DNA of 64,000 nucleotides from the NCBI RefSeq assembly GCF_024586455.1, contig NC_065919.1, positions 17,292,017 through 17,356,016 on the forward strand, read 5' to 3'. The position numbers and the translations under genes were made by a program. Below, in pieces: positions 11,826-21,402 of the stretch. Source of the stretch: Bactrocera neohumeralis (lineage: Eukaryota; Arthropoda; Insecta; Diptera; Tephritidae). The notes beneath the pieces were generated by a model. It saw only the letters and a program-made list of their open reading frames with translations. It ran no database searches and was not told where the DNA came from. How positions within the stretch are numbered: the first letter of the stretch is position 1; each line of letters starts with the position of its first letter.

Positions 11826-12300
11826 GCTTCTTTACGGATGTCTTAAAGCTTGTGGGGAACGTTGGTGGAGAGGTTTTCTGTCAGGAGCTCTCTATCGACT
11901 GGAGCCTTAAACTTCCTGATTACTGCAGTGTTTTCCAAGCTGAGGATGTAGCCATTAAGGTAGCAGCAGATTTATGGAGTGCAATCTCCTTCAGAGAAGT
12001 GACCATCCACTCAGATAGTCGAGCGGCGATACTATCATTGGCTTTAATGACGGTACGTTCAGAGTTGGTCAAGGAGTGCCTAACCTCGTTATTAATAGCA
12101 TCGATTATCTTTGTGATGAAACTGGTATGGGCGCCAGGTCACAGCGGAATCGCAGGCATCTGTAAAGCTGATAAGCTAGCAAGAAAAAGCATTCTAGAAC
12201 AACTATCATCAGAATGGGAGTGGGTCGGAGCTTCCGTATCCCCTTGTGTTCTACTGTTTGATAAGCGGGTCTTCAGACATCCCTCCGATCGGTATTGACC
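11826..12300 (+). mobile_element. LINE RNase H domain, best preserved in the window
   Basis: Reads from FFTDV (about 11828) through FCQELS, LPDYCSVFQAED, VTIHSDSRAAILSL, VWAPGHSGIAGICKADKLAR to LLFDKRV (12270). All four acidic positions of LINE RNase H can be seen: Asp of FTD, Glu of FQAE, Asp of HSDSR and Asp of CKAD. The Gly after FTD is Val. It stays open for about 148 codons (11852-12298), unusual for this window, then stops before the Cys-rich tail. RNase H in these LINEs removes the RNA strand during target-primed reverse transcription. It faces the minus-strand RNase H at 11.24-11.68 kb with only about 150 bases between, so the two form an imperfect inverted repeat. Confidence 0.85.
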
Positions 12301-13138
12301 TCGAAGCGTGTTGCTAATTTGTAATTTCGAAAATATGAGTTTTTCTATTCGATGCCTTCACAAGGAACTACAAATAGCAATCCACGTGCAATCTCTCTCG
12401 ATTAGCCATCTTACATATCCTAAAAACTTAGGTTAGTCTCTGTATATAATATTCTTGTTCGACAATCATAGTCATATCTGTACCATAATTGGCTTTCTTT
12501 TAGCAAGATTGCAGCCAGCTTACAGAACTAAAGGTTTCCTGGTGAGAGTTGATCTTTTCGACTGCGTGATTAATTATTTATATTTTCATGGCAAAAACCG
12601 CTCTTCTTTGCTGACATGGTTTAGATTTTGCGTCTTCACTTTCAAAAACCAACTTAACATTTCCTTCTTGACTGCATTGTCTTTCCGACGGATAATATAG
12701 CTGGTATCTCTCACTTTCAGATCGTTAAATGAGCTTGCTGGAATTTTCAAAACGCTTTGTCGAGTACATGGGATCTAAGGTTATACAATTTTCATGAATT
12801 AACAAAATACTATTCTTAGCAGCTCAAGTGAGATCTACCCCTTTCTTGGGAATCAGTCATAGTCATGGAACCTAACCTAATTTAAACTTACTTGAGTCTT
12901 AGAGTGTTTGTAGTTTCCAATGAAACTGTATTCATAGTAAAAAAGGAAGTTTTATTGGAGTCATTCAGATGTATTGGATTATAATTTCTCCCAGATCTAG
13001 AAAGTTTAAGGTATTTTTAATCTGCCTGTGCGGACTCATTTTCCGGGCTGCAAGGAATTTCCGAAATAACTTTCTATGCTATAACGTAATAATGATTCTA
13101 GTGTATTGATAACTCGTTTTAAACCTATCGGCAATCTC

Positions 13139-13215
13139 TTAAACCGCCAAAATCTATTCCAGCACAACCGCTCGGTTTACTGAACCAGAGTGAAAACCAA
13201 GCCGAGAACCAGATT
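13139..13215. repeat. Dispersed pair A, copy 1 (see 16691)
   Basis: AAACCGCCAAAATCTATTCC, then a short gap, then CGGTTTACTGAACC, then GACAGTCGAG. The same blocks in the same order occur at 16691-16775. The outer AAACCG and inner CGGTTT make a short inverted repeat in both copies. Unidentified; could be LINE 3' sequence. Confidence 0.75.
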
Positions 13216-13555
13216 GGCCAAAGCAAGACAGTCGAGTATAAACTGCATGGTATAGCTTTTGAGTCTTCACTTTCAAATAATTAGAATTAGTCTTGACTCT
13301 GCATTAAATTGATTGCTAAAAGTTGCCTTTCCAAGAACAGTTAATGGTAATATAAATGAGAAATGCGAATTTATTCGGATCTCAATTCATCTCATGACCT
13401 TAACCACTTCCATTGTGATGTTAGTGACACAGAAACTCTTGAAAGGCTACAAATGTGAGTGCTTCCAGCACAAATTTATAGAACAAGCGCACATAACGGA
13501 ATTAACTTCGGTTCTCATGACATTTGAGTCTCGGACTCGGATTTTTATTCGGCCA

Positions 13556-13632
13556 ACGACTGTCAACTCGGCAGCATGCCTAGAAATTACTTCAGGAATG
13601 TTTTCTGCCGCCACAACAACAACAACAATAAC
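13556..13632 (+). repeat. Dispersed pair B, copy 1 (see 59827)
   Basis: ACTGTCAACTCGGCAGCAT, then TTCAGGAATGTTTTCT, then a CAACAAC run. About 70 bases align with 59827-59905 in the same orientation. At the second site the CAACAAC run leads straight into a minisatellite; here it does not. Confidence 0.8.
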
Positions 13633-14547
13633 GAGGATAACTTAACTCATTTAGTACTTTTGCTAAAGTTGTAATAAATGAGATTAATAATTTGCAAACT
13701 AAAAAGCAAGAGATTTGTAAACTCTGCCATTAAGTTGAACTCAAATGGAGCTCATTTGTATTTCCTTCGATATTCCGCTATTTAAACAATGGATCCAAAC
13801 AACTGACTAAGCGAAATTGAAAATTCATCTTCCACTATGTTCATGATTACCAACAGCAACAACAGCGACAATAGCAACAACAACAATAGTAGCATTTCAA
13901 TCAGCATCTCAGCGCTAAAGTGAAATGAAGGAAATGAGCAGCTGGCAGAGAACTTTTGCTCATTAAAAGTTGAAACAATGCCATTGAGAGCTAAGCTAAG
14001 GAACCACAATGGCACAATAAAGCAAAGTGCATACAAACAAAGACACAAATAGCCAACAAAAAGACGAAACAACAAAACATAACACATGCAAGGAAAGCAG
14101 TCGCCACACAAAGCGCAGAGAAGCACAGGGAAGCGCATACAAGCGCATAGTTGTAAATGCATTTGCTGCGGATGGAAAAAGGTTTAAGTATTTGTTTGCT
14201 TGGTTAGTTACCGTTAGTAGATATTTCAATCAAGAAATGTGCGACACAAACAGCTGCGTCCATTTCCAGCTACTCGGCATTATCTCATTCGAAATGAAAT
14301 CGTACCGAATGGTAAATTAAGTGATGTGCCATGTTGCAAGTGCATTGTGACAGTTGTGGCATATGCGCGACGCACTTTCAAGCGATTAGTTTTGAATTAG
14401 ATGATGAGGGTGCTTCTTTTTGGCCGCGCATAACAATGGCTAACGGTTTATTTTCCGGTACAGAAGCTTCTTCTCATGACTGTTGGATTATTTTGTGTCG
14501 CTTTGGAGGTTAGACGTGCTTAGCGATGTTTGCAAAAATATTTGATG

Positions 14548-14720
14548 TACAGGGTTTGTTCGGAAAGTAATAGGACTGATTTTCTTCCGATCTCTAACTC
14601 TGTGGGTCAAAGAAAATATTTGTTTCCTTTGAAGAACGCTCTCAGTAGCTGAGTAATTATTTCGGAAACACTGACCGAGCCGGTTGTAAAGAATGGAATT
14701 TTTGTCTAGTAATGGTCTTC
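14548..14720 (-). mobile_element. Terminal fragment of a mariner-like element
   Basis: The left edge TACAGGGTTTGTTCGGAAAGTAATAGGACTG has the form of the inverted terminal repeat of a mariner group common in insects (GTTCGGAAAGTAATAGGAC). The sequence to its right, read on the minus strand, has scattered similarity to the end of a mariner transposase but no intact motif. I do not see the opposite terminal repeat. Element identity rests mainly on the terminal repeat. Confidence 0.5.
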
Positions 14721-14869
14721 GAAATAATTCAACATTCATTATTAAATGAAAAGAGAAACTATTGTGTATATGATCGAACCTGTCGAAATTTTGGAGAAAT
14801 ACTAAACTCACTGTTATTTAATTTTTCAAGAGAAGAGGCTATCCACTTCGTATAGCGCAGCTAGCATCA

Positions 14870-15085
14870 CCTTGATCCTTGAGCTCACTGACTATGCGGC
14901 TCAGTTGGAGAATATCATTATTAATGGCATTGAATTAATGTTTGTTTAGACTAATTTGAAAGCTAATTCACAACGGAATTTCAGGAAATTGTAAAGTAGA
15001 GGGGCTTGCTAGGACATCTGCATTATCCGTAAAATGGAAAGACTTCCGAGCTTGCCCTGTCTTCTTGGGCTTTACTCTTGAATGG
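14870..15085 (+). mobile_element. LINE RNase H C-terminal piece
   Basis: NGISGNCKVEGLARTSALSVKW (about 14970-15045) matches the GHSGIAGNCKADELAR block of RNase H in the 12-kb and 34-kb copies. The last catalytic Asp (KAD) has become Glu (KVE). The upstream part is out of frame. Inverted relative to the minus-strand piece that starts about 110 bases to the right. Confidence 0.65.
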
Positions 15086-15189
15086 TTGGGTCTCCTATAG
15101 TTCTAACTTATTAAGAAACATGATAAATTGTATGTCGGACAATGAGCTCTTCTTCCTCAGTTAGGTTCATCTTACCATTGTTTTTTCGG

Positions 15190-15810
15190 AATTTATTTGG
15201 TCATTTCAGTTGCAGCAGTTGCTTAGAATCCTGATGGGGTAGTGTCCAGTTAGAGCCCCTACACCCATTGAAAGATGAACCTTGCTGAGAGCGAAGAGTT
15301 TTCTGGACTTCTTCTGATTTACACTGAGCCAGAAGGACCTTGTGACTGTAAACTTGGTGGTAGTTGACCAACGCTTGCTGAGCTGGTTGGAGGCTCAGCG
15401 GTCTTGTAGTAACCCACAAGAAAACAATGAAGCTCGTACCCGTTCCAATTCCATAGTTATTGAGACTCAAGTAACGGTCCTAGCAAGCTCATTAGCCTTG
15501 CAGTTTTATTCAGTATCGCTAAACCAGTCTAATCATAAAGTAATTTGAAGCTAAAACTAAGCAGTCTAGACACCCCTTTAGTAGTCTTGACTAACATCAC
15601 ATCACTGCCTTACTATCGAATCACTGAAGGAGGCTGCGCTCTGAAATAGTAAATTAACTGTTACCTTAATGGCGGTTACCACCCCTTGGAAGACGCTGCA
15701 GTGGTCGGGAAGCTTAAACTGGAGTTGATGGAAAGCTTTGATCCACCCGTAAAAAGCTCACAGCCCCTCTTCTCTAGCGAGTCCTTCCCTGACATGCCTT
15801 CCCTCTTCTA
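15190..15810 (-). mobile_element. LINE RNase H and linker fragment
   Basis: On the minus strand the right part (about 15745-15650) reads FKLPDHCSVFQ then AIKVT, the start of RNase H. The left part (about 15500-15240) reads ANELART, then a KRWSTTTKFTV segment and SFWL-VNQKKSRKLFALSK, which match the RNase H end and the linker ADELA...RW...SLFALSK of the 33-kb copy. The centre with HSDSR is damaged. No tail is present at the left, so both ends are missing. Confidence 0.7.
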
Positions 15811-16268
15811 TAAGCAGAAAAACGACTGCAGGAGTAGTTTCGGCGATCTGATAATCTAAGTATTTTGGAATGTAATCAATATCTGCGAAGATTTCAGGGT
15901 TTCCAGGCTCGCAGTCATCTATGGTAAGCACCCAGACTCTCTAAGTCTGAGGCAGCGTTAACGACCATACACCTTGCCGCTATGTAGGTACATAGATATG
16001 TAGGTAGGAGTGCAGCCCTATCGGGCTCAATTAGCACTTGATTTGACATTTTGATGCACTGTTCGTAAAACCTCCTGTATCTGCTATTACGTTTCACCTT
16101 CTCTTTCAAACCATTTTGCCGCTATGTAGTTTACATAGTTTTCAATAAGAAATATGGAATATTGCTAGGTTTAAAATACTAATTTGACTCATGCTATATT
16201 TTACCGAACTTTGGGACCTTGACCTATTTCTACGCTACAGTAATGCAGTTCGCATAAATAGAGACCTG

Positions 16269-16645
16269 TTAATCAATCGTTAGCTGCGCCTTTTCCACGA
16301 GTCTTGTTGAAGAGTCATCTACACGAAGTCTTGATTTCCGAGAGTTCCATTGTCCACCAAAAGAGTTTTCCTGAGCCGCTTGGTGATGCAATTGAATAGC
16401 AAGAAACCGGAGAGAGTAAGCTTTACATGCAGTGCGGAAGACTTCGATGAACTTATCCACCACTTTAGGAGAGAGTACGGAACTCTCTCCTGGGGGCTTT
16501 TAAAGGGCTAGTCTATGTCGACCGCATCCAGACTGAAACGATGTACCTATGATCAGAGAATGATTGAATTGAATCCTAAAGTTCAGATAAGGCTAGAGTG
16601 AGGTCTTGGGGCACCTCTGTGAGTTACGTGGCAAATGTGGATACT
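16269..16645 (-). mobile_element. LINE apurinic-like endonuclease end and EN-RT linker
   Basis: Minus-strand translation around 16545-16530 gives FSDHRYI, the Ser-Asp-His motif that ends the AP-endonuclease domain of non-LTR retrotransposons, whose His is catalytic. To the left, KVVDKFIEVFRTACKAY and then a WW-ELSE segment with LFNKTR match the linker between endonuclease and RT, which in these LINEs reads W-x-ELxxLRxxxRxLFN. Stops interrupt it. The only endonuclease piece of this LINE group in the window, consistent with most copies being 5'-truncated. Confidence 0.7.
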
Positions 16646-16651
16646 ATGGAA

Positions 16652-16666
16652 CCTAACCTAACCTAA
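16652..16666. repeat. (CCTAA)3, LINE-type tail
   Basis: Three perfect CCTAA units. This is the complement of the (TTAGG)3 that ends minus-strand LINE copies at 10.72 and 33.19 kb. Here it is not clearly attached to a plus-strand coding fragment, since the nearest coding piece on its left is on the minus strand. Confidence 0.7.
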
Positions 16667-16690
16667 ACTTTTGACTCTTTTTGATCCTGT

Positions 16691-16775
16691 AATACACTTC
16701 CCAAACCGCCAAAATCTATTCCAGCCAAATCTGGCGGTTTACTGAACCTGAGTTTGCCGAAAGCTTGACAATCGA
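16691..16775. repeat. Dispersed pair A, copy 2 (see 13139)
   Basis: AAACCGCCAAAATCTATTCC, CGGTTTACTGAACC and GACAATCGAGGATTAA align in order with the 13.14-kb copy. It starts 25 bases after the CCTAA run, which suggests it is flanking or 3' sequence of an old retroelement. Confidence 0.7.
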
Positions 16776-17029
16776 GGATTAAGTGTTGACAACTCCCACA
16801 GAGCACGGTGTTTCGAAGATCAGTACAGTTTCGGTACTATTGTCGGAGAATTTGCGTAACTTGCCAAAAATAAAACCAAAGGAATGTGAGGACACAAAAC
16901 TTTTCGAGAAATCTTCCCCAATCCTGCTAGAGTTGGTGATTTTTTTTTAGATGTTAAACAATTTATTAAGCTTAAAAATGAAAAATATGCTTCGTCTTCA
17001 AATTTTGAATATTTCGGCAAGAACAACTA

Positions 17030-18040
17030 CTGCATTATACTTATGATATATGAGCGCCATAATGGGCAGTTAATAAACTTCATATTACGAATCTTTAGAT
17101 ATTTATTATTTTGTGCCGACAAAGCACACTCAGCCTGGTCGGCATAGAGTGAAGTTGCTTCACTGCATTCGGCGAGTTGCCTTTGCGGTGGCATGCAACC
17201 ACTTCCGTCTGACAAATTCAAACATTTTCACTCGAAGCGCTGGCATTCGTTTACGCGCTCGCCGTTGCAACTATTGTCATTATTTTGGCTTGCGCCATTC
17301 CTCCTCGCGTTGCATATTCTCATTTCCGTTTTTGTGCCATTACAAGCTGCCACTTGACTGCATTTGCGGTCGGTACTAGTTGGTGGCACGAACGGTTTTT
17401 CGCCACCAAATTTGCGAGTGTTTGTTTCTTGTAAGCGCGCCTGTGCGTCCATGCGTTTGAGTAGCGCCCCTCTTCATGGCTGCACTCGCCATATTTGCAT
17501 GTGTGTCTTTGCTGTTGTCGTTGGCATTGGTGTTGCTGTTGTTTTGTTGCACTCGTCTAATTTAACTTTTCGCGCACATTTCGTCGCTTTTGTTTGTGGA
17601 GTGCTTCAGTTTTTTCGGTCCTTATTGATTTACTGCCATGCCATGCCTCACATTTCCGCAAGCGCCAGCTGCCTTAACAAAAACAAAAACCAAAGAAAAA
17701 GACAGAATAATAATAATAGCGAAAGCAGCTCGGAAGAAAAATGTAAAGAATTTGTAAAGTATTTCTATTTGGAAATTTAATTTCCTCGTCCTAATTTGGG
17801 AAAGTGTGGAAGGGACTGAAGTGTGGCGCCTTATTGCAGTGTGCTTTGGCATGACAGTACCCAAGACTGACACTTGCTTCAGCCTTGAGTGTTATATGGC
17901 AAGCAATTTGTGCGAAGAATTGCTTTACGGCTGTAATAAAGACTTGTTCTGGAATCACTGTGATGTGTTTGTCTAAAGAGGCAATTGAAGTTTGAATTTT
18001 TGCCCATCCGAAGAGCTGTGACGTAAAGTCACCAATTAGA
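17030..18040. other. Single-copy-like island
   Basis: GC-richer DNA with CGCTGGCATTCG, GCGCGCC and GTTGCTGTTGTTTTGTTGC strings. Open frames of up to 138 codons occur on both strands but overlap and show no family motif. I call no gene; typical of fly intronic or intergenic DNA. Confidence 0.5.
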
Positions 18041-18044
18041 AAAT

Positions 18045-18255
18045 TAGCTTCTGCAGTTGTTGTTGTAGTAAGTACCTAAGCCCTGTTTACGAAACACAAA
18101 ATCAACTGCCACTTAACAGTGGGCCCAGAAAACGTACTATTTCGACACGGACAAGCCATAGGAGGTTTTTGACGGGGAAGGCAGAGAAGTTGTTGGTGTC
18201 ATACGGGGACTTTTTGCTCACAGCGATTCCCACAACAGCCAACTCTACGGTCCGA
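18045..18255 (-). mobile_element. SINE-like or short LINE-derived element
   Basis: Begins with AGTTGTTGTTGTAGTA and ends with GATTCCCACAACAGCCAACTCTACGG. The reverse complement of that end (CCGTAGAGTTGGCTGTTGTGGGAATC) aligns with GCGTAGAACCGGCTGTTATGGGAATT in the 110-base insertion at 22.31 kb. No coding capacity. I cannot identify a tRNA-type promoter with confidence, so SINE is only a suggestion. Confidence 0.45.
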
Positions 18256-18314
18256 AACTGACCCCTATTTTATCCAGAAAAGTGCTGTTATTTTGAGGTT
18301 CAAGCCCCGTTCAT

Positions 18315-19490
18315 AAGGTTCTATCGAGCGTATTGTGTGAGAGATTAAAGCCCACCGTCAACAAACTGATTGGACCTAATCAGTGTGGCTTTAGACCTGG
18401 AAAATCAACAACCGACCAGATATTCACCATGCGCCAAATCTTGGAAAAGACCCGTGAAAGAAGAATCGACATACACCACCTCTTCGCCGATTTCAAAGCT
18501 GCTTTCGACAGCCCGAAAAGGAGCTGCTTCTATGCCGCGATGTCCGTCAGGATCGGGAAGGACCTCTCCGAGCCGTTCGATACCAAACGAGGTTTCAGAC
18601 AAGGTGACTCCTTATCGTGCGATTTCTTCAACCTGCTGCTGAAGAAAATAATTCGAGCTGCAGACTTAATCGAACAGGTACAATCTTTTATAAGAGAACC
18701 CGCACCGTTAGTTCTGCTTTCTCCAGGCTGGACAAGGAAGCACAGAAAATGGGTCTGGCAGTGAACGAGGGCAAAACGAAATATCTCCTGTCATCAAACA
18801 AACAGTCGTCGCACTCGCGACTTGGCTCTCACGTCACTGTTGACAGTCATAACTTTGAAGTTGTAGATAGTTTCGTATATTAGGGAACCAGTGTGAACAC
18901 CACCAAGAATGTTAGCCTGGAAGTCCAACGCAGAATAACTCTTGCCAACAGATGCTACTTCGGACTGAGTAGGCAATTGAGAGGTTAAGTCCTCTCTCGA
19001 CGAACAAAAACCAAACTCTATAAGTCGCTCATAATTCCCGTCCTGCTGTATGGTGCAGAGGCTTGGACGATGATATCAACTGATGAGTCGATGTTGAGAG
19101 TTTTCGAGAGAAAAATTCTGCGAAAGAATTATGGTCCTTTGCGCGTTTGGCAAGGCGAATATCGCATTCGATGGAACGATGAGCTGTACGAGATATATGA
19201 CGACATTGACATAGTTCAGCGAATTAAAAGACAGCGGCTACGTTGGCTAGGTCATGTTGTCCGAATGGACGAAAACACTCCAGCTCTGAAAGTATTCGAC
19301 GCCGTACCCGCGGGGAGAAGCAGAGTAAGAGCAAGACCTCCACTCCGTTGGAAGGACTAGGTGGAGAAGGACCTGGTTACGCTTGGAATATTCAATTGGC
19401 GAAACGTAGCGAAGAGAAGAAACGACTGGCGCGCGGTTAACTCGGCTATAATCGCGTAAGCGGTGCCTACGTCAATTAAGAAGAAGAAGG
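18315..19490 (+). mobile_element. RTE retrotransposon copy 1, RT to 3' end
   Basis: BovB-like RTE ORF2 C-terminal half. From CERLKPTVNKLIG (18333) it reads GFRPGKSTTDQIFTMRQIL, HHLFADFKAAFDS (palm motif A with catalytic Asp), PFDTKRGFRQGDSLSCDFFN (motif B) and then LAVNEGKTKYLLSS, FERKILRK, YRIRWNDELYE and RWLGHVVRMDEN to the end near 19420. Two internal deletions are clear. One removes about 20 codons after AAMS, and the second jumps from IFYK to RTVSSAFSR and removes the YADD catalytic loop. One stop sits near 18880. The 3' end is AATTAAGAAGAAGAAG, the family's short-repeat tail. 5'-truncated, inactive. Confidence 0.9.
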
Positions 19491-19764
19491 ACCCCGTTTG
19501 GATCGATAAGTAAAAAGTATTTCTTGCTATCACCAGAGACCTAGAAGATGGGATACTCAACTTCAGCCTGATCCGTGCTGATATTGAGTCCAACCCGTGT
19601 CCTAAGGAATTTTTCTGTTGCATATACTACGTATTAGCTAAAAGGCTGCTTCCAAATTTCACTTTGGTTAGGTGCAATACATGTAATATTCTACGATTGA
19701 TCTTCAGACTTACATATATTTGAGTTGAGTTTATGCAGGTTACGAGATAGACAAATTCCTTCAT
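19491..19764. other. Short spacer, no recognised feature
   Basis: AT-rich sequence between two RTE-related pieces. No motif in either strand that I can assign. Confidence 0.4.
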
Positions 19765-19930
19765 TTTTTCAAATTTATAGCTGCCAACATTGACATCATT
19801 CCAAAGACGTGTGAAACTTTTGTGTGTGGCCTGCAGATACTCTGTCTTGCCCTCGTTTACCCAAAGGCCAACCTCTTTCGCTTCTCTTGCGAGGCTGGAA
19901 ATTGCTGCTCTGTTTAGTTATAAAATGGAA
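19765..19930 (-). mobile_element. RTE-type RT fragment of a different subfamily
   Basis: Minus strand reads ISSLAREAKEVGLWVNEGKTE, then EYLQATHKSFTRLWNDVNVGSYKFE. This fits the region after YADD in RTE (LAVNEGKTKYLL...LGSHVTVDSYNFE), but the middle residues differ clearly from the other six copies. About 50 codons remain. It suggests a second RTE lineage. Confidence 0.6.
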
Positions 19931-20689
19931 CATATTCTTTGTTTTGTTTTGACTATTTTCTTGGTTATGTCCATGTCATGCCCTTTAAGTGCAATGAGAG
20001 AAAATAGATGTTTAAAAAATGCAACACAATATTCACAAAATATAAGTTGCTATTCTTTTCGTCAAATGGTATCTTTACGACCACTGATAAGCAGGCGAGC
20101 ATTGTTGTTTGCCACAACTCACACCCTCAACTTCTTTTCCGACGTTTGTTTACATTCTAATGTTCCCAATCATAACTAAAGTGCACTTTGTTCCACCTTA
20201 GCGCTTGAAAAAAGCGAAGAAACACATACACACAATCCGTGCAACATGGATCATTAACACTTGCCACAAGGAGTAAGCAGCGATGCCAAGCGAACGCGGC
20301 GCGCAAGAAACTTTATTGTTAAAACTTTATTATGCCGCGCATATCAGCTAGTTCGCTTTTATAGCCAAACAACAAACACATCCACACTTGCAGATCTCAC
20401 ATACATTCATACTGGTGTCTCGTTGTTGTGCATTTTGTAATTGCGACGCTGACGATATTTTATTTATTATGATGACATTTTAATGTTGTCGCCAAAGGTG
20501 TGTGCGTGAGTGTGTGTGTGCGCTATAAGTGTATATACTTGTATGTATCCTCTTTATGTTTTCTTGAGTGCTTGAGGTCGATTTCATCTGTTTACCAATC
20601 GGCACTTTGATAACTATACACTGAATAGTTACCCAAGAATTTTATAACACCTCGAAGCAAACATTGGAGACCCTATAGAGTATAGTCCT
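19931..20689. other. Single-copy-like island; small piece of repeat 1 at the right edge
   Basis: Contains CACATACACACAATCC and GTGTGCGTGAGTGTGTGTG runs (about 20230 and 20500). At about 20648-20680 ACACCTCGAAG...GGAGACCCTATAGAGTATA resembles the start region of dispersed repeat 1. No coding sequence is supported. Confidence 0.45.
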
Positions 20690-21400
20690 ATGAGCAAAAA
20701 ATAGTAAAACTTTGTACATAACCTTAAAATTCCTCATTTATTCATCAAAATCAATGTCGTTCCCCTCAAAGTAATCTCCCTTGACCACCGTACACCTGTG
20801 CCCACTTTTTTTTCAATCCTCGAAAGAGTTTTTAAAGTCAATTTCCGGAAAAGTCTTCAATGCGCGTAGCTATTCACATTTAAAGTCTTCAATTGACTCA
20901 AAACGGTCCTCCGGAGCGGTCTTTTCGACAAACTTTCAACGTAACCATGATTTTTTTAGATACAAGACTCATAGTCAGTAACATACGTTTTGTGAGATCC
21001 TAGTAGTCGGGAAACATTGTTTCGGAAACGTTAAACTCGTCGCTGTTTAAGGAAATAATTGATTCATTTTGAAACCAATCGTGCTTTTACTTTCCTTAAG
21101 GCCAAATTATCAGAATGGTTTTCACTGATCCTTCCGATATTCAAACTATGCCATTAAGATCTCTGACTGTTAATCGCTGATTATCAAGCTCCAATTCCTT
21201 TATTTTATTAACGTGTCGATTATCAGTTGATGCTGATGGCCGTCCTAGGTCCTCTTTGAATAATTTGTACCAGTCAAAACCACTTCCTTCCGGCAAACAA
21301 TTATCACCGAAGGCCCTCGAAAATTGATTCCGCACAGAAAATTTAATGGAACTTCTTTGTTGAGAGACAAGCGTATCCCAAACACTAATGATCATATCAG
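20690..21400 (-). mobile_element. Mariner-like transposase, internally deleted
   Basis: Minus strand. The right part (about 21350-21150) reads SIKFSVRNQFSRAFGDNCLPEGS then DWYKLFKEDLGRPSAS-TDNRHVNKIKEL and NQRLTVRDL, the N-terminal paired helix-turn-helix DNA-binding region of a mariner transposase. It continues into KVKARLV and a damaged stretch toward the first catalytic Asp. The left end (about 20790-20735) matches the GDYFEGNDIDFDE type C-terminus in a shifted frame. The catalytic middle, with the second and third Asp, is deleted. It abuts RTE copy 2 at about 21400. Confidence 0.75.
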
Positions 21401-21402
21401 CC

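Larger units (their letters stand above)
12301..14547. other. Mostly non-coding DNA with decayed repeat pieces
   Basis: No protein-like frame. Two copies of a GTCTTCACTTTCAAA...CTTGACT-TGCATT motif occur at about 12630-12680 and 13262-13310, so part of it is an old local duplication. CCTAACCTAA lies at 12871-12880, probably the decayed 3' tail of a plus-strand LINE. CAA/CAG runs are at 13612-13632 and 13855-13890. Confidence 0.45.

Noticed and set aside
18270..18315. GAGGTTCAAGCCCCG resembling a tRNA T-arm
   Set aside because: No acceptor, D or anticodon arm can be folded around it.
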